Source: an uncultured Bartonella sp.
Lineage (GTDB): Bacteria; Pseudomonadota; Alphaproteobacteria; Rhizobiales; Rhizobiaceae
DNA: 64,000 nucleotides
Direction: 5' to 3'
NCBI GenBank assembly: GCA_946478235.1
Contig: CAMLBF010000004.1
Location: forward strand, 62,001-126,000
Shown: one piece after another, positions 1 to 9,300 of the stretch
Position numbering within the stretch: position 1 is the first letter of the stretch
Layout: every line of letters begins with the position of its first letter
Made by a program: the position numbers and the translations under genes
The notes under the pieces: model-generated
Told to the model about the DNA's origin: nothing
The model's database searches: none
The model's input: the letters and a program-made list of their open reading frames with translations, nothing else

Positions 1-2
1 GC

Positions 3-107
3 AGAATTGCCAATGCAATCCCGAAAGCTATTTTGAGTGTACCTGTTATCGCATATGAACCAAATGAAGAAGCAATGTTAAACGGCTTGAAAGTAATATT
101 GGGCTAA
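3..107 (+). CDS. hemD: Uroporphyrinogen-III synthase, C-terminal fragment (5' end outside window)
   Basis: An open frame enters from the left edge and gives 34 residues (ending GLKVILG) before TAA. The tail, with VPVIAYEPNEEAML, resembles the C-terminus of alphaproteobacterial HemD, the enzyme that closes hydroxymethylbilane to uroporphyrinogen III in haem and corrin synthesis. The stronger support is context: the next two genes are the HemX/mitofilin-like protein and HemY, which usually follow hemD in this order. The fragment is too short for domain proof, so the name rests mainly on neighbours. Confidence 0.6.
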   Translation, partial: RIANAIPKAILSVPVIAYEPNEEAMLNGLKVILG

Positions 108-198
108 ATGTATTGCTAAGTTTAATTATATTATTTTAAACTATTCCTTCATTTCGTGCTGTTATTTGTTAACTTGAGGACAATGAAAGCGAGGAGCA

Positions 199-1536
199 AT
201 GGCACAATCTGTGAAACCACCAGCTAAATCACAGCATGCGGGCAAAAGTCGCAAACCAATAACTATCGATCATGTGCCTTTGCAAAAATCGACACCACAA
301 GCAGAGCCTATTGCTATTGACGAAAAACAGGAAACTCCAATGTCTCAAACAGGGCATGATAAAACGACAACAGCTTCATCAAATTCTCAATCTAGGCAAG
401 ATAATAAGCGTCCGTTGGAGAATGATAAACGTGATGACGCAAGGCAAGCTGCGATAAGTAATTCATCTAAAAGAGGTACAGGTAGCCTTTTTGTTGCAGG
501 ATTATCGGGTGGTGTTGTCGCGCTTATCTTGGGTGCTGGATTACAGTGGTTAGGTCTTTTACCGTTTACGTCTTCCGATTCTACGGTTCAAAACAAAGTA
601 TCAGAACTGGAAGAACAATTCGGTAATTTTAAACAGCAAATTGCTGATGGTGTTGCTTCAACGGCGCAGTTGTCGGGTGAAGATCGTAAAGCTATTGATG
701 ATGTCGTTGCGGCTGTTGAAACATTAAACGCGAAAACCAATGATATTGGTCAGCAATTAGCCAGCACGAATAACAGTGTTGCAACTCTTAACAATACTGT
801 AAATTCGATAGCGGCACAGAATGGTGATCCCCAAGCATTAGATGCGTTGTCAAAAAAGTTTGATAGTGTTGATCAGAAATTGTCCGCCATTGATGATGTG
901 GTGCAAAAAACGGGAAAAGCCTTAGCACTCAGTACTAAAAACTCTGATGACATAAAAGTTTTAACACAGCAGATGGACGATATGAAATCGCAATTATCTA
1001 ACCCTGTTCAAGGGAAAGAAATTGCAATTATCACAGCGGTTAATTCATTAAAAAGCGCGGTTGATCGTGGTGGATCATATGTCAACGAGCTGCAAATTTT
1101 GCGCAGCGTTGTGCCTAGTTTAAAAGGGCTCGATGAGCTTCAAGCAAATGCAATAAAAGGGTTACCTAACCAAGCAGAACTTGCCGCAGAATTTTCGCAT
1201 ATAGCAGATAAAATTGCAGCAACCGAGAATCAGGCTGCGGAAGATGCTGGTATTGGTGAACAATTGTGGGCAGGTGCCAAGGGACTTGTTTCATCACGAC
1301 CGATTGGTGACGTTGAAGGTGATAATCCGGCAGCTATTGCGGCAAGAATGGAAGTATCCATTAGAAATGGCGATTATGAAAAAGCACTTGCTGAATGGCA
1401 GAATTTGCCACAAAATGCTAAGGATGTTTCTGCAGATTTCATGCAGAAATTGACATTGAAACGCAATACTGATGCGCTTTTATCAGAAGCATTGACGACC
1501 ATTATGCAGCCTTCTACAACAAAAGACCAACATTAA
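199..1536 (+). CDS. HemX/mitofilin-like inner-membrane protein (COG4223 type)
   Basis: This 445-residue protein has a hydrophilic N-terminus rich in Lys, Gln, Ser and Pro (about residues 1-92). One transmembrane segment follows (about 94-118, with the run LFVAGLSGGVVALILGAGLQ). After it comes a long Gln/Asn/Ser/Asp-rich region predicted as coiled coil (about 130-270), then a helical C-terminal domain. This is the architecture of alphaproteobacterial COG4223 proteins, related to HemX and mitochondrial mitofilin (Mic60), which shape or scaffold membranes. It lies between hemD and hemY with only 13 bases to hemY, so the three are probably one operon. A GAGGAG-like ribosome site precedes the ATG. 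Its exact biochemical role in bacteria is unsettled. Confidence 0.75.
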   Translation: MAQSVKPPAKSQHAGKSRKPITIDHVPLQKSTPQAEPIAIDEKQETPMSQTGHDKTTTASSNSQSRQDNKRPLENDKRDDARQAAISNSSKRGTGSLFVAGLSGGVVALILGAGLQWLGLLPFTSSDSTVQNKVSELEEQFGNFKQQIADGVASTAQLSGEDRKAIDDVVAAVETLNAKTNDIGQQLASTNNSVATLNNTVNSIAAQNGDPQALDALSKKFDSVDQKLSAIDDVVQKTGKALALSTKNSDDIKVLTQQMDDMKSQLSNPVQGKEIAIITAVNSLKSAVDRGGSYVNELQILRSVVPSLKGLDELQANAIKGLPNQAELAAEFSHIADKIAATENQAAEDAGIGEQLWAGAKGLVSSRPIGDVEGDNPAAIAARMEVSIRNGDYEKALAEWQNLPQNAKDVSADFMQKLTLKRNTDALLSEALTTIMQPSTTKDQH

Positions 1537-1549
1537 AGGGGTATATGAC

Positions 1550-3094
1550 ATGGTTCGGGTACTTCTTTATATTCTTATAGTCGTCGTTATTGGAGCTGGT
1601 TTCGCTTGGTTAGCGAATAATCCAGGCGACCTAGTGATGACATTTGGTGCAACACGTGTGACAGTGTCATTTTTTACAGCTGTTATACTGTTTGTTGTAT
1701 TGCTGGTTGTCGCTTTACTCATCATCTGGTTATTGCGGGTATTGTTTACTGCACCGCGAAACGTATCAAAGCACTTTGCACAGAAAAGACAAAAAAAGGG
1801 TCAGGAAGCGTTATCGAGTGGACTATTGGCGGTTTTGTCGGGAGATTTGGATACAGCGCGGCGAATGAATAAACGCGTAACTAGGTATATCGACAGTGAC
1901 CATGAACCGCTAGTCAAGCTTATGGAAGCCCAAACTTTATTGCTTGAAAACGATATACCAAATGCAATTCGTGTTTACGAAGAAATGAGCAAAAATCCTA
2001 AGACACGCTTAATAGGTTTAAATGGTCTTTTTCGGGAAGCTATGAAATCAGGCGCTTATGAAGCCGCTGGGCAATATGCCGAACAGGCTACCCTTATTTC
2101 GCCAACTGTTAAATGGGCAAATCGTGCTATGCTCAATCGTTTGAGTGCAGAAGGTGATTGGGATAAGGCGATTGAACTTTTCGATAGGGAAATAAAGGCT
2201 TTGCCGCGTTTTGAACGGACAGACAAACCGCATAATCACCAGCGTGTTGTTTTGTTGACCGGTCAAGCAATGGAAAAGTTCGAGAATTATCCCGATGATG
2301 CGCGAAAAATAGCACTTAAAGCGCAAAAATTGGAGCCAGATTTTGTCCCAACTACAATTGTTGCTGCGGATATATTATATAAGCTTCATGAAGTGCGGAA
2401 AGCTGATAAACTTATTGAAGCATTATGGAGAAAGTCGCCTCATCCGGATTTGGCAGATGTTTATTTGATGGGGCAGGAGCGTGCGGTTGACCGGTTGAAA
2501 AAAGCAAGAAAACTTGCAAACAATAACCCCAATCAATTTGAATCTTGCATGGTTTTAGCACGTGCAGCTTTTGATGCTGGAGAATTGCCTTTTGCGCGTG
2601 AACAAGCTGAAAAGGCTGTTGAAATAAGCCCACGTGAAAGCGCATACTTATTGTTGGCTGATATAGAAGAAGTTCAAAGTGGTGATCAGGGCAAAGTTCG
2701 GCAATGGTTATCCAATGCAGTACGTGCACAACGTGATCCGGTATGGATGGCAGATGGGGTTGCTTTCGAAAAATGGCAACCTGTTTCGCCTTTGACTGGT
2801 AAACTTGATGCTTTTGAGTGGAAAGTACCAGCACAGTCTTTAGCGGGTAATATGACCAGAAATGAGTCTCATGCTCCAGTATTGGATGTCAAAACTATCA
2901 AAGATTCTGGTATTGATGACTTTCTGCAGCAGAAATCAGATATTAAGCCAGCAGACAGTGATTTTTCAACTAAGGAGAAGACATTAGCGGCAGAACCAGT
3001 ATTGGTTGTTGATGCTATTGATCCATCAAAACCTGATGCTGCTGAAAATATGACCCGTATCAATGTTGATGATCCTGGTGTTTATAAGGGCTAA
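1550..3094 (+). CDS. hemY: HemY-like TPR membrane protein
   Basis: The 514-residue product opens with two membrane segments (about 1-22 and 37-66), which form the HemY_N domain, followed by a cytosol- or periplasm-facing helical domain of TPR-like repeats (about 85-400). Examples are ALSSGLLAVLSGDLDTARRM and FDAGELPFAREQAEKAVEIS. The C-terminal 100 residues are acidic and low in complexity. HemY of this TPR type (not the Gram-positive protoporphyrinogen oxidase of the same name) accompanies hemD/hemX in proteobacteria and is associated with late haem synthesis, though no catalytic activity is established. The start lies 13 bases after the upstream stop, with an AGGGG ribosome site. Confidence 0.82.
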   Translation: MVRVLLYILIVVVIGAGFAWLANNPGDLVMTFGATRVTVSFFTAVILFVVLLVVALLIIWLLRVLFTAPRNVSKHFAQKRQKKGQEALSSGLLAVLSGDLDTARRMNKRVTRYIDSDHEPLVKLMEAQTLLLENDIPNAIRVYEEMSKNPKTRLIGLNGLFREAMKSGAYEAAGQYAEQATLISPTVKWANRAMLNRLSAEGDWDKAIELFDREIKALPRFERTDKPHNHQRVVLLTGQAMEKFENYPDDARKIALKAQKLEPDFVPTTIVAADILYKLHEVRKADKLIEALWRKSPHPDLADVYLMGQERAVDRLKKARKLANNNPNQFESCMVLARAAFDAGELPFAREQAEKAVEISPRESAYLLLADIEEVQSGDQGKVRQWLSNAVRAQRDPVWMADGVAFEKWQPVSPLTGKLDAFEWKVPAQSLAGNMTRNESHAPVLDVKTIKDSGIDDFLQQKSDIKPADSDFSTKEKTLAAEPVLVVDAIDPSKPDAAENMTRINVDDPGVYKG

Positions 3095-3111
3095 TATTTG
3101 CTCTAATCGCA

Positions 3112-3155
3112 AGGCCTAAAATAAGCTTAATAAAACGGAGTTTTATCATAGGCCT
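3112..3155 (+). terminator. Nested hairpin after hemY, possible operon terminator
   Basis: AGGCCTA (3112-3118) pairs with TAGGCCT (3149-3155). Inside it, ATAAAAC (3130-3136) pairs perfectly with GTTTTAT (3140-3146) around a GGA loop. There is no long T run, so a classical intrinsic terminator is uncertain; it may instead stabilise the 3' end of the hem transcript. Confidence 0.3.
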
Positions 3156-3230
3156 GATAGGAATTTCGTTTGCCAGTTATATATTATTTGTGATTGAGCC
3201 TATAAATTAGAGTTTGAAGAGGATTAGCAT

Positions 3231-3701
3231 TTGTTTTTGCAACGTTTGACAGATTTTTTTCAAACACTTGGGAAAAATAAAGACGAATTTGATCAAGATG
3301 ATCCTAGAGTGGCGGCGGTCGCTTTACTTTTTTATATCGCTTATGCAGATGGTGTAGAGCAGAGCGTTGAAAAAGAAACTTTAAAAAATATTGTCTCGCG
3401 TGAATATGAAATTTGTGGTGAAGATTTAAAGAAACTTATTGATGCGGGGCGTAATGCTCACCAAAGTTGTCTTGACCCATTGGAATTTGCGTCGATACTA
3501 AAACGCCATCTTACGCCTCAACAATGCATGGCATTTATTGGTCTCTTATGGGAAATAGCATATGCAGACGGATATGTTTATGAATTGGAAGATACTTTGA
3601 TTTGGCGGGTAGCAGATCTAATTGGTGTTAATCGTGATGATCGTCTGGAATTGAAAAAACAAATTGAAGAAAAATATAAGCGCAGTCAAAACAATGAATA
3701 G
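3231..3701 (+). CDS. TerB-like (tellurite-resistance TerB family) protein
   Basis: This 156-residue soluble helical protein carries two copies of the acidic TerB-type motif: LLFYIAYADGVEQSVEKE near residue 35 and LLWEIAYADGYVYELEDT near residue 107. The paired IAYADG signatures bind divalent metal in TerB and related DjlA/TerB-fold proteins. The start is TTG at 3231, chosen because AGAGGA sits about 7 bases upstream. No other ter genes are nearby, so this is the stand-alone housekeeping version common in Rhizobiales rather than a tellurite operon member. It is followed closely (14 bases) by the amidotransferase gene and is probably cotranscribed with it. Confidence 0.75.
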   Translation: MFLQRLTDFFQTLGKNKDEFDQDDPRVAAVALLFYIAYADGVEQSVEKETLKNIVSREYEICGEDLKKLIDAGRNAHQSCLDPLEFASILKRHLTPQQCMAFIGLLWEIAYADGYVYELEDTLIWRVADLIGVNRDDRLELKKQIEEKYKRSQNNE

Positions 3702-3715
3702 GTCAATACGATAAG

Positions 3716-4459
3716 ATGTCTGTGGCAGAAGGCAAATTCGATCAATCGCCAAGAATTTCAAAATCAAAAATAGCCATTATATTGCATCGTGCGACATCGA
3801 GCTCCGGTCGTATAGGGCATATATTACAAAAAAATGGGTTTGAATTGGATATTTTTCGTCCAGTATTGGGTGATGATTTGCCTAAAACACTGAATGATTA
3901 TGCAGGGGCTGTTATTTTTGGTGGCCCGATGAGCGTTAATGATAATGATGATTATATTCGTAGGGAAACGGATTGGATTTCCGTTGTACTGAAAGAGAAT
4001 AAACCTTTTCTCGGTGTTTGCTTAGGCGCGCAAATGTTGGCGCGTAATTTAGGCGGAAAGGTAAAACCTCATCATGATGGCGCTGTTGAAATTGGATGGT
4101 ATCCAATCAAAGCAACCCGTAAGGGCAACGACGTAATGGATTGGCCAGAAATGGTTTATCATTTTCACAATGAGGGTATTTACGATTTGCCGTCCAGTGT
4201 AGATTTGCTTGCTGAAGGTTCTGTTTATCCGACGCAAGCTTTCCGATATGGAGAAAATGCTTGGGCATTACAGTTTCATGCCGAATTGACACGCGTCATG
4301 ATGCATCGATGGGTTGTACACGGAGCAGCCCGTTTGCAGGAAAAAGGTGCGCAATGTGCACAGACGCAATTGGATGGACGTTTTCTTTACGATCCAGCAT
4401 TGCGTAATTGGCTTGAAAAAGCTTTAGAGAAAATTTTTGGCACAACGCAAACAGCATGA
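3716..4459 (+). CDS. Class I glutamine amidotransferase (GMP-synthase-like)
   Basis: The 247-residue protein is a single class I glutamine amidotransferase domain. The nucleophile elbow GVCLGAQ is near residue 104 and the partner His/Glu motif FHAELT near residue 190. The oxyanion-strand motif FGGPMSVND is near residue 65. It resembles stand-alone GMP synthase-like amidotransferases (COG0518), some of which are gamma-glutamyl peptidases rather than nucleotide enzymes. There is no fused synthetase domain. It is a probable operon partner of the TerB-like gene, and a gamma-glutamylcyclotransferase lies convergently just downstream, so a role in gamma-glutamyl compound turnover is possible but inferred only from position. 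Confidence 0.78.
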   Translation: MSVAEGKFDQSPRISKSKIAIILHRATSSSGRIGHILQKNGFELDIFRPVLGDDLPKTLNDYAGAVIFGGPMSVNDNDDYIRRETDWISVVLKENKPFLGVCLGAQMLARNLGGKVKPHHDGAVEIGWYPIKATRKGNDVMDWPEMVYHFHNEGIYDLPSSVDLLAEGSVYPTQAFRYGENAWALQFHAELTRVMMHRWVVHGAARLQEKGAQCAQTQLDGRFLYDPALRNWLEKALEKIFGTTQTA

Positions 4460-4507
4460 TTATTTTTTAGATATTCAGAGCAAAATGCCGTTGTTGTATG
4501 TTTTGCC

Positions 4508-5041
4508 CTATACTATTGGGGTGAGGTATGTAGCAAGTTTTTCCAGTTGTGTGTCTTGGATGCCTTTCTCACGCAGCATGTCGATAGTATTAAGGACGTA
4601 ATCGCTGTTTGTGCCAGCGATACCGCTGCTTCTGCGTACAATTTCTACCATTTCTTTGAGACCGAGTTTACCGGCATATTGTTCGTGCGTTTCATCTGCG
4701 ACAAAAAATAGACCTTTTACAATACTTTTATCTTGTAAGTAGATTGATCGTTGTTTTTCAATATATACGCTATTTACCTGTTCTCGCTCGATAAGGTACT
4801 CATAAGTTTTCTTTGCGTTCTGTTCGGTGACATGAAAAGCCAAACCGTCGCAACAACCACCACGATTTAACCCTAATACAAGGCCGGGAAATTCAGGAGT
4901 GCCGCGATAATGATGAGAATAGATGCATAATGAACGGTGATAGCCGTAAATGCGCCCAGGCATGACATGATCATAGATGAAGCCGGGGTTCCACATAAGA
5001 GAACCATACCCAAATACCCAAAAATCGTTCATTATTATCAA
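4508..5041 (-). CDS. chaC: ChaC-type glutathione-specific gamma-glutamylcyclotransferase
   Basis: This 177-residue protein has the ChaC N-terminal signature WVFGYGSLMWNPGF, followed by a GYHRSLC segment and the conserved GLNRGGCCDGLAFHV strand. ChaC enzymes cleave glutathione in the cytosol to 5-oxoproline and Cys-Gly, using a catalytic Glu in the cyclotransferase fold. Length and motif order match the family. The start MIIMNDFW has an alternative Met at residue 4, so the true N-terminus could be three residues shorter. It is convergent with the amidotransferase and divergent from the DUF2125 gene. Confidence 0.85.
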   Translation of the reverse strand: MIIMNDFWVFGYGSLMWNPGFIYDHVMPGRIYGYHRSLCIYSHHYRGTPEFPGLVLGLNRGGCCDGLAFHVTEQNAKKTYEYLIEREQVNSVYIEKQRSIYLQDKSIVKGLFFVADETHEQYAGKLGLKEMVEIVRRSSGIAGTNSDYVLNTIDMLREKGIQDTQLEKLATYLTPIV

Positions 5042-5179
5042 CTTCCCCTATGACCGAAGAATATTCGACTTTTAAATGGTTTGTGGATCAAAAAAACAAT
5101 AAAAGTCTATGGCGATATAGCATGATATTATCTATTATCTTAAAACTAATTGCAGTCCTAGGTTAGGAAAAATTTGCTT

Positions 5180-6214
5180 ATGCCGTCACCTGAATTATCG
5201 CTTTTTCGCGAGCAAAAACGCCGTTCACATTCGAAGGCCATAATTTTTATCATTATCTCGATTATTGTTATCTATACAATAGTTTGGTTTTTTCTTGCCA
5301 ATATGGTTGAAAATAAAGTTGCAGAACAAGTGCAGCGTTACAATAATCATGGTTTTGACGTATTGTGTGAAAATATGCACAAAACTGGTTATCCTTTACG
5401 GATAGGGGTTACTTGCGACACTATTAATTTGCAACAACCGATGAAGGGTTTTGCCTTTTCAAGTGAAAAATTGGCAGCTGGTGTAGCTATTTATACGCCG
5501 CGCTGGTTGGAGCTGACGATAGCGCCGCCTGTTTCAATTGAAGTGCCGGGACTTGTGCCAATGCTGGCCAAATGGAACAGCCTCAAATTGGAAACAGATG
5601 TTAGTCAACCAATACCGGATCATATCATTTTGACGTCAGAGAATTTTGAAGTTGGTGCCAAAGCTGAAGCCGGTGCATTAACAGATAAGGCAACAGGGCA
5701 ATTTCTGCGTTTTGAAGCAAAAGGTTTGAATAGTAATTTATTGGTCAATTTCAATTTTGATAAGTTAAATCTTCCTATTGTTATCCCTCGTGAAAATACA
5801 GTTTTGCCGGAGATAAGTGGTGACATAAAATGGAGTTTGGAAAATTCAGTAACATTGCTTGAAGATGATGGTGAAAGTGACTGGGTTGGACGGTTACGCG
5901 ATCATAAAGGCGAACTTAACGCAGCACATATAGATTTTTCAAGTGGCGGTAAGGTTGCGATATCGGGACCCTTTGCCTTTGATGAAGATGGGTATCTTGA
6001 CGCCAATTTTGAGATAGCTATTTCAGATCAGAATGAGTTATTGCGTACAATACAGACATTGTTCCCATCACAGTCAGATAATTTGAAAACCGTTTTCTTT
6101 GCCATAAATGCTATGCCAAAAAACAAAGATGGTAGTCCAGTGATTATGTTGACGGTAGATCACGGGGAAGCTCGATTAGGCTTTTTTAAAATAGGCAGAA
6201 TTGATCCTATTTGA
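5180..6214 (+). CDS. DUF2125 family membrane-anchored protein
   Basis: The 344-residue product begins with a basic segment and one membrane helix (about residues 21-43, IIFIIISIIVIYTIVWFFLA), followed by a large extracytoplasmic beta-rich domain with the NxxGFDVLCENMHKTGYPLRIGVTC region typical of DUF2125. The function of DUF2125 is unknown; the family is largely restricted to Alphaproteobacteria and is exported or membrane-anchored. I prefer the ATG at 5180, but an in-frame TTG at 5174 is closer to the AGGA ribosome site (5165-5168) and would add two residues. Transcription ends at a symmetric terminator shared with the opposing gdh gene. Confidence 0.75.
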   Translation: MPSPELSLFREQKRRSHSKAIIFIIISIIVIYTIVWFFLANMVENKVAEQVQRYNNHGFDVLCENMHKTGYPLRIGVTCDTINLQQPMKGFAFSSEKLAAGVAIYTPRWLELTIAPPVSIEVPGLVPMLAKWNSLKLETDVSQPIPDHIILTSENFEVGAKAEAGALTDKATGQFLRFEAKGLNSNLLVNFNFDKLNLPIVIPRENTVLPEISGDIKWSLENSVTLLEDDGESDWVGRLRDHKGELNAAHIDFSSGGKVAISGPFAFDEDGYLDANFEIAISDQNELLRTIQTLFPSQSDNLKTVFFAINAMPKNKDGSPVIMLTVDHGEARLGFFKIGRIDPI

Positions 6215-6255
6215 TGCCTGCAGCATTCTGTATATTTGAATGAGACAGTGCAAAA

Positions 6256-6288
6256 TGAAAAAGGGAGAGTTTAACTCTCCCTTTTTTA
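6256..6288 (+). terminator. Bidirectional intrinsic terminator between DUF2125 gene and gdh
   Basis: AAAAAGGGAGAG and CTCTCCCTTTTT form a perfect stem around a short TTTAA loop. The A run on one side and the T run on the other let it work in both directions, as expected between two convergent genes. Confidence 0.9.
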
Positions 6289-6304
6289 ATCCTATTGTGA
6301 CCGT

Positions 6305-9300
6305 TTATTTATTGATAGCGAGATTTGCCATCATACCGGCAGCAAAGATAAAGCGTGATAGATTGAGTTCTCCATCAATAAGAGCACTCATTCGGTCAAT
6401 AACATCATTGACTTTCGTACCTTCTTCATCGAGCCAGGCTTGCAATGGATTAGGGGTATTTCCGTAAGATTTAAGAACTTTTGTAACAATACCTCTTAAA
6501 CTTTCAGCAATTGTATCATTGGCCTGCGATAATGCCATGCCGTCATAATAATCAACCACCGGTATAGCGTGGCTTGCCTCTTCAATCCGATTGATGCGGA
6601 ATATTTCGATAAATGAGAAATAGAGTTCTGCTGTTTTACCCAACTCCTCTTTTGTTTGTTTGGCAATTAAGGCGATATCCGGGATCATGGTCGCAACATC
6701 AAGTAAAGCCAAACGATTTGCCAAATCTTCAGGCGCACCCTTATTACAATATTCTGAAGCGATATTTGTTAAATGGTTTTGCATATGAGCAGGCATTAGC
6801 GTGCTAATTTGCTGCTCAATAACCTTGCGGGCATTTTTTATCGTTTGCACTAAATCGGACAAAGGAATCGTTAGATCAATGTTTCTTAATACCCAACCTG
6901 TTGTGGCAAATAACATATGGGTTACCGTAGCATAGAACCGATTTTGTACTTGTCCTGCTATAATATTGTCTAGCTTATCCAGCTCCTGATAAAGGCTAGG
7001 AACTGCAAAACCATCACGTACAGCAATATAAGCACGCACAACATTTTCTATTGTTTGACCGCACTTGTCTTGCAAACGGTTAACGAAAGTTGGTCCACCA
7101 CGGTTAATAATGTCATTGGAAACGATCGTTGCAATGATATCGCGACGCAAAGGATGGTTTTCAATATCGCTTGCAAACGCCTCTTGCATTTGAATTGGGA
7201 AATAGTTTTGTAGAGTTTTTTTGAAGTAATCGTCATTAGACAAATTACTTTTTGTAATTTCTTCTTCCAAAGTGAGTTTGGCATAAGCCATAACAACTGA
7301 TAACTCGGGTCTCGTTAGACCTTGGCCTTTCGCGAGCCTGTCTCGTAAAATTTGATCAGTTGGGAGGATTTCAACCTTACGATCAAGCAATTTGCGGCGT
7401 TCCAAATCATTTATGAAACGCATTTGATAGGGTAGGTCGAGCGTTCCGCGGTTTTCAGCTAATGACAAGGTTAAAGGCTGCAGATAGTTGTTGCACAAAA
7501 CCAAACGCGATACTTCAGGTGTCATTTCCTTCAGTAACTTGTCACGTGCCTCACGCGTCAGTTTGTTGGCTTGCATAGCAGATGCAAGAGCAATTTTGAT
7601 ATTAACTTCAATATCAGAGCAGTTAACACCCGCCGAATTATCAATGGCATCAGTATCACAACGGCCATTATGCATCGAGTATTCAATACGTCCCCGTTGT
7701 GTCATACCTAGATTGGCGCCTTCTCCAACAACTTTGGCACGTAATTCATTACCTGAAATGCGGATTGCATCATTGGCACGATCACCAACTTCGGAATTGG
7801 TTTCGAAGGACGCCTTTACATAGGTTCCAATGCCTCCGAACCATAACAGGTCGACATCTGCCTTGAGAATAGCATTGATAACTTCAAAGGGTGTGGCAGC
7901 TTCTTTATCTAAGCCGATAGCTTTTGCAGCCTCTGGTGTTAATGTGATTGTTTTTAACGACCGAGAAAAAACACCACCACCTTTTGATATTTTACTTCTA
8001 TCGTAATCCTGCCAACTAGATCTTGGTAGATTGAATAAACGGTTTCTTTCTTCAAAAGATTGGTCACAATCTGGTGTTGGATCAATGAAGATGTCGCGGT
8101 GGTCAAAAGCGGCAATAAGCTTCGTCTTTTTTGATAACAGCATACCATTACCAAAAACATCGCCAGACATATCGCCTACACCAACACATGTGAACGGCGT
8201 TACTTGGATATCTTTATCAAATAATTCACGGAAATGACGCTTAACCGCTTCCCAGGCACCTTTTGCGGTAATACCCATTTCTTTATGGTCGTAACCGGCA
8301 GAACCACCGGAAGCAAACGCATCATCAAGCCAATATCCGTAGGATTCGCTAATAGCATTTGCTGTGTCGGAGAATGTTGCTGTCCCTTTATCTGCAGCGA
8401 CAACAAAATATGGATCATCTCCATCATGGCGAATGATACCGTCTGGCGCTACAACTTTCCGATCTACCAAATTATCCGTTATCGATAACATAGCAGAAAT
8501 ATACAAAATGTAGGCTTGTCTTGCCGATTCATTAATTTCTGCCCGATCCGAACTTTGCGGAAGGCGATGTGGGTAAAATCCACCTTTAGAACCAACAGGC
8601 ACAATAACTGCATTTTTAACTTGTTGTGCTTTTACAAGGCCTAACACTTCAGTCCGGTAGTCCAATGCACGATCAGACCATCTTATTCCGCCGCGCGCGA
8701 CAGGGCCAAACCGTAGGTGGACACCCTCTACTTCAGGTCCATAAACGAAGATTTCGCGATAAGGTCTAGGTTCTGGTAATCCATCAATTTTTCTTGGCTC
8801 TAGTTTTGTTGCTAGAATTCGCCGTGGGGAACCATCTTTTTGTGGTGTAAATGCATTGGTACGGACACTTGCTTCTATTAAATTACGGTAACGCCGTATG
8901 ATTGTATCATCATCCAAGCTTGGTACCGTTTGTAATTCTTGTTCAATGCGATTTTGAATGGCTTGTTCATTGTTCTGATTATCTTTGGATTTTTTTGTTG
9001 GATCAAATTTCAAACAGAATAAAGCATATAGATCACGAGCTATTGTAGGATAGTCATTGAGCGTTTTTGCCAAACGTTCTTGTGAATAAGGAATACCAGC
9101 TTGCTGTAGATAACGTCCATAGTGGCGCAAAACCACGATTTCTCGCCAATTTAATTTTGCAGTTTGGGTCAATGCATTGAAGGCGTCATCGTCTGCATTT
9201 TCATACCAAATGGCTTCAAAGGCTTCTGCAAGGCGGTTTCCATTATCGCTTAAATCAACAGCTGAATGATATGCGTTTTGTATTTGCATATCATGAAGAT

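Noticed and set aside
3231-3701. Tellurite-resistance operon
   Set aside because: Only a TerB-like domain is present; no terA, terC, terD or terZ homologue is adjacent.
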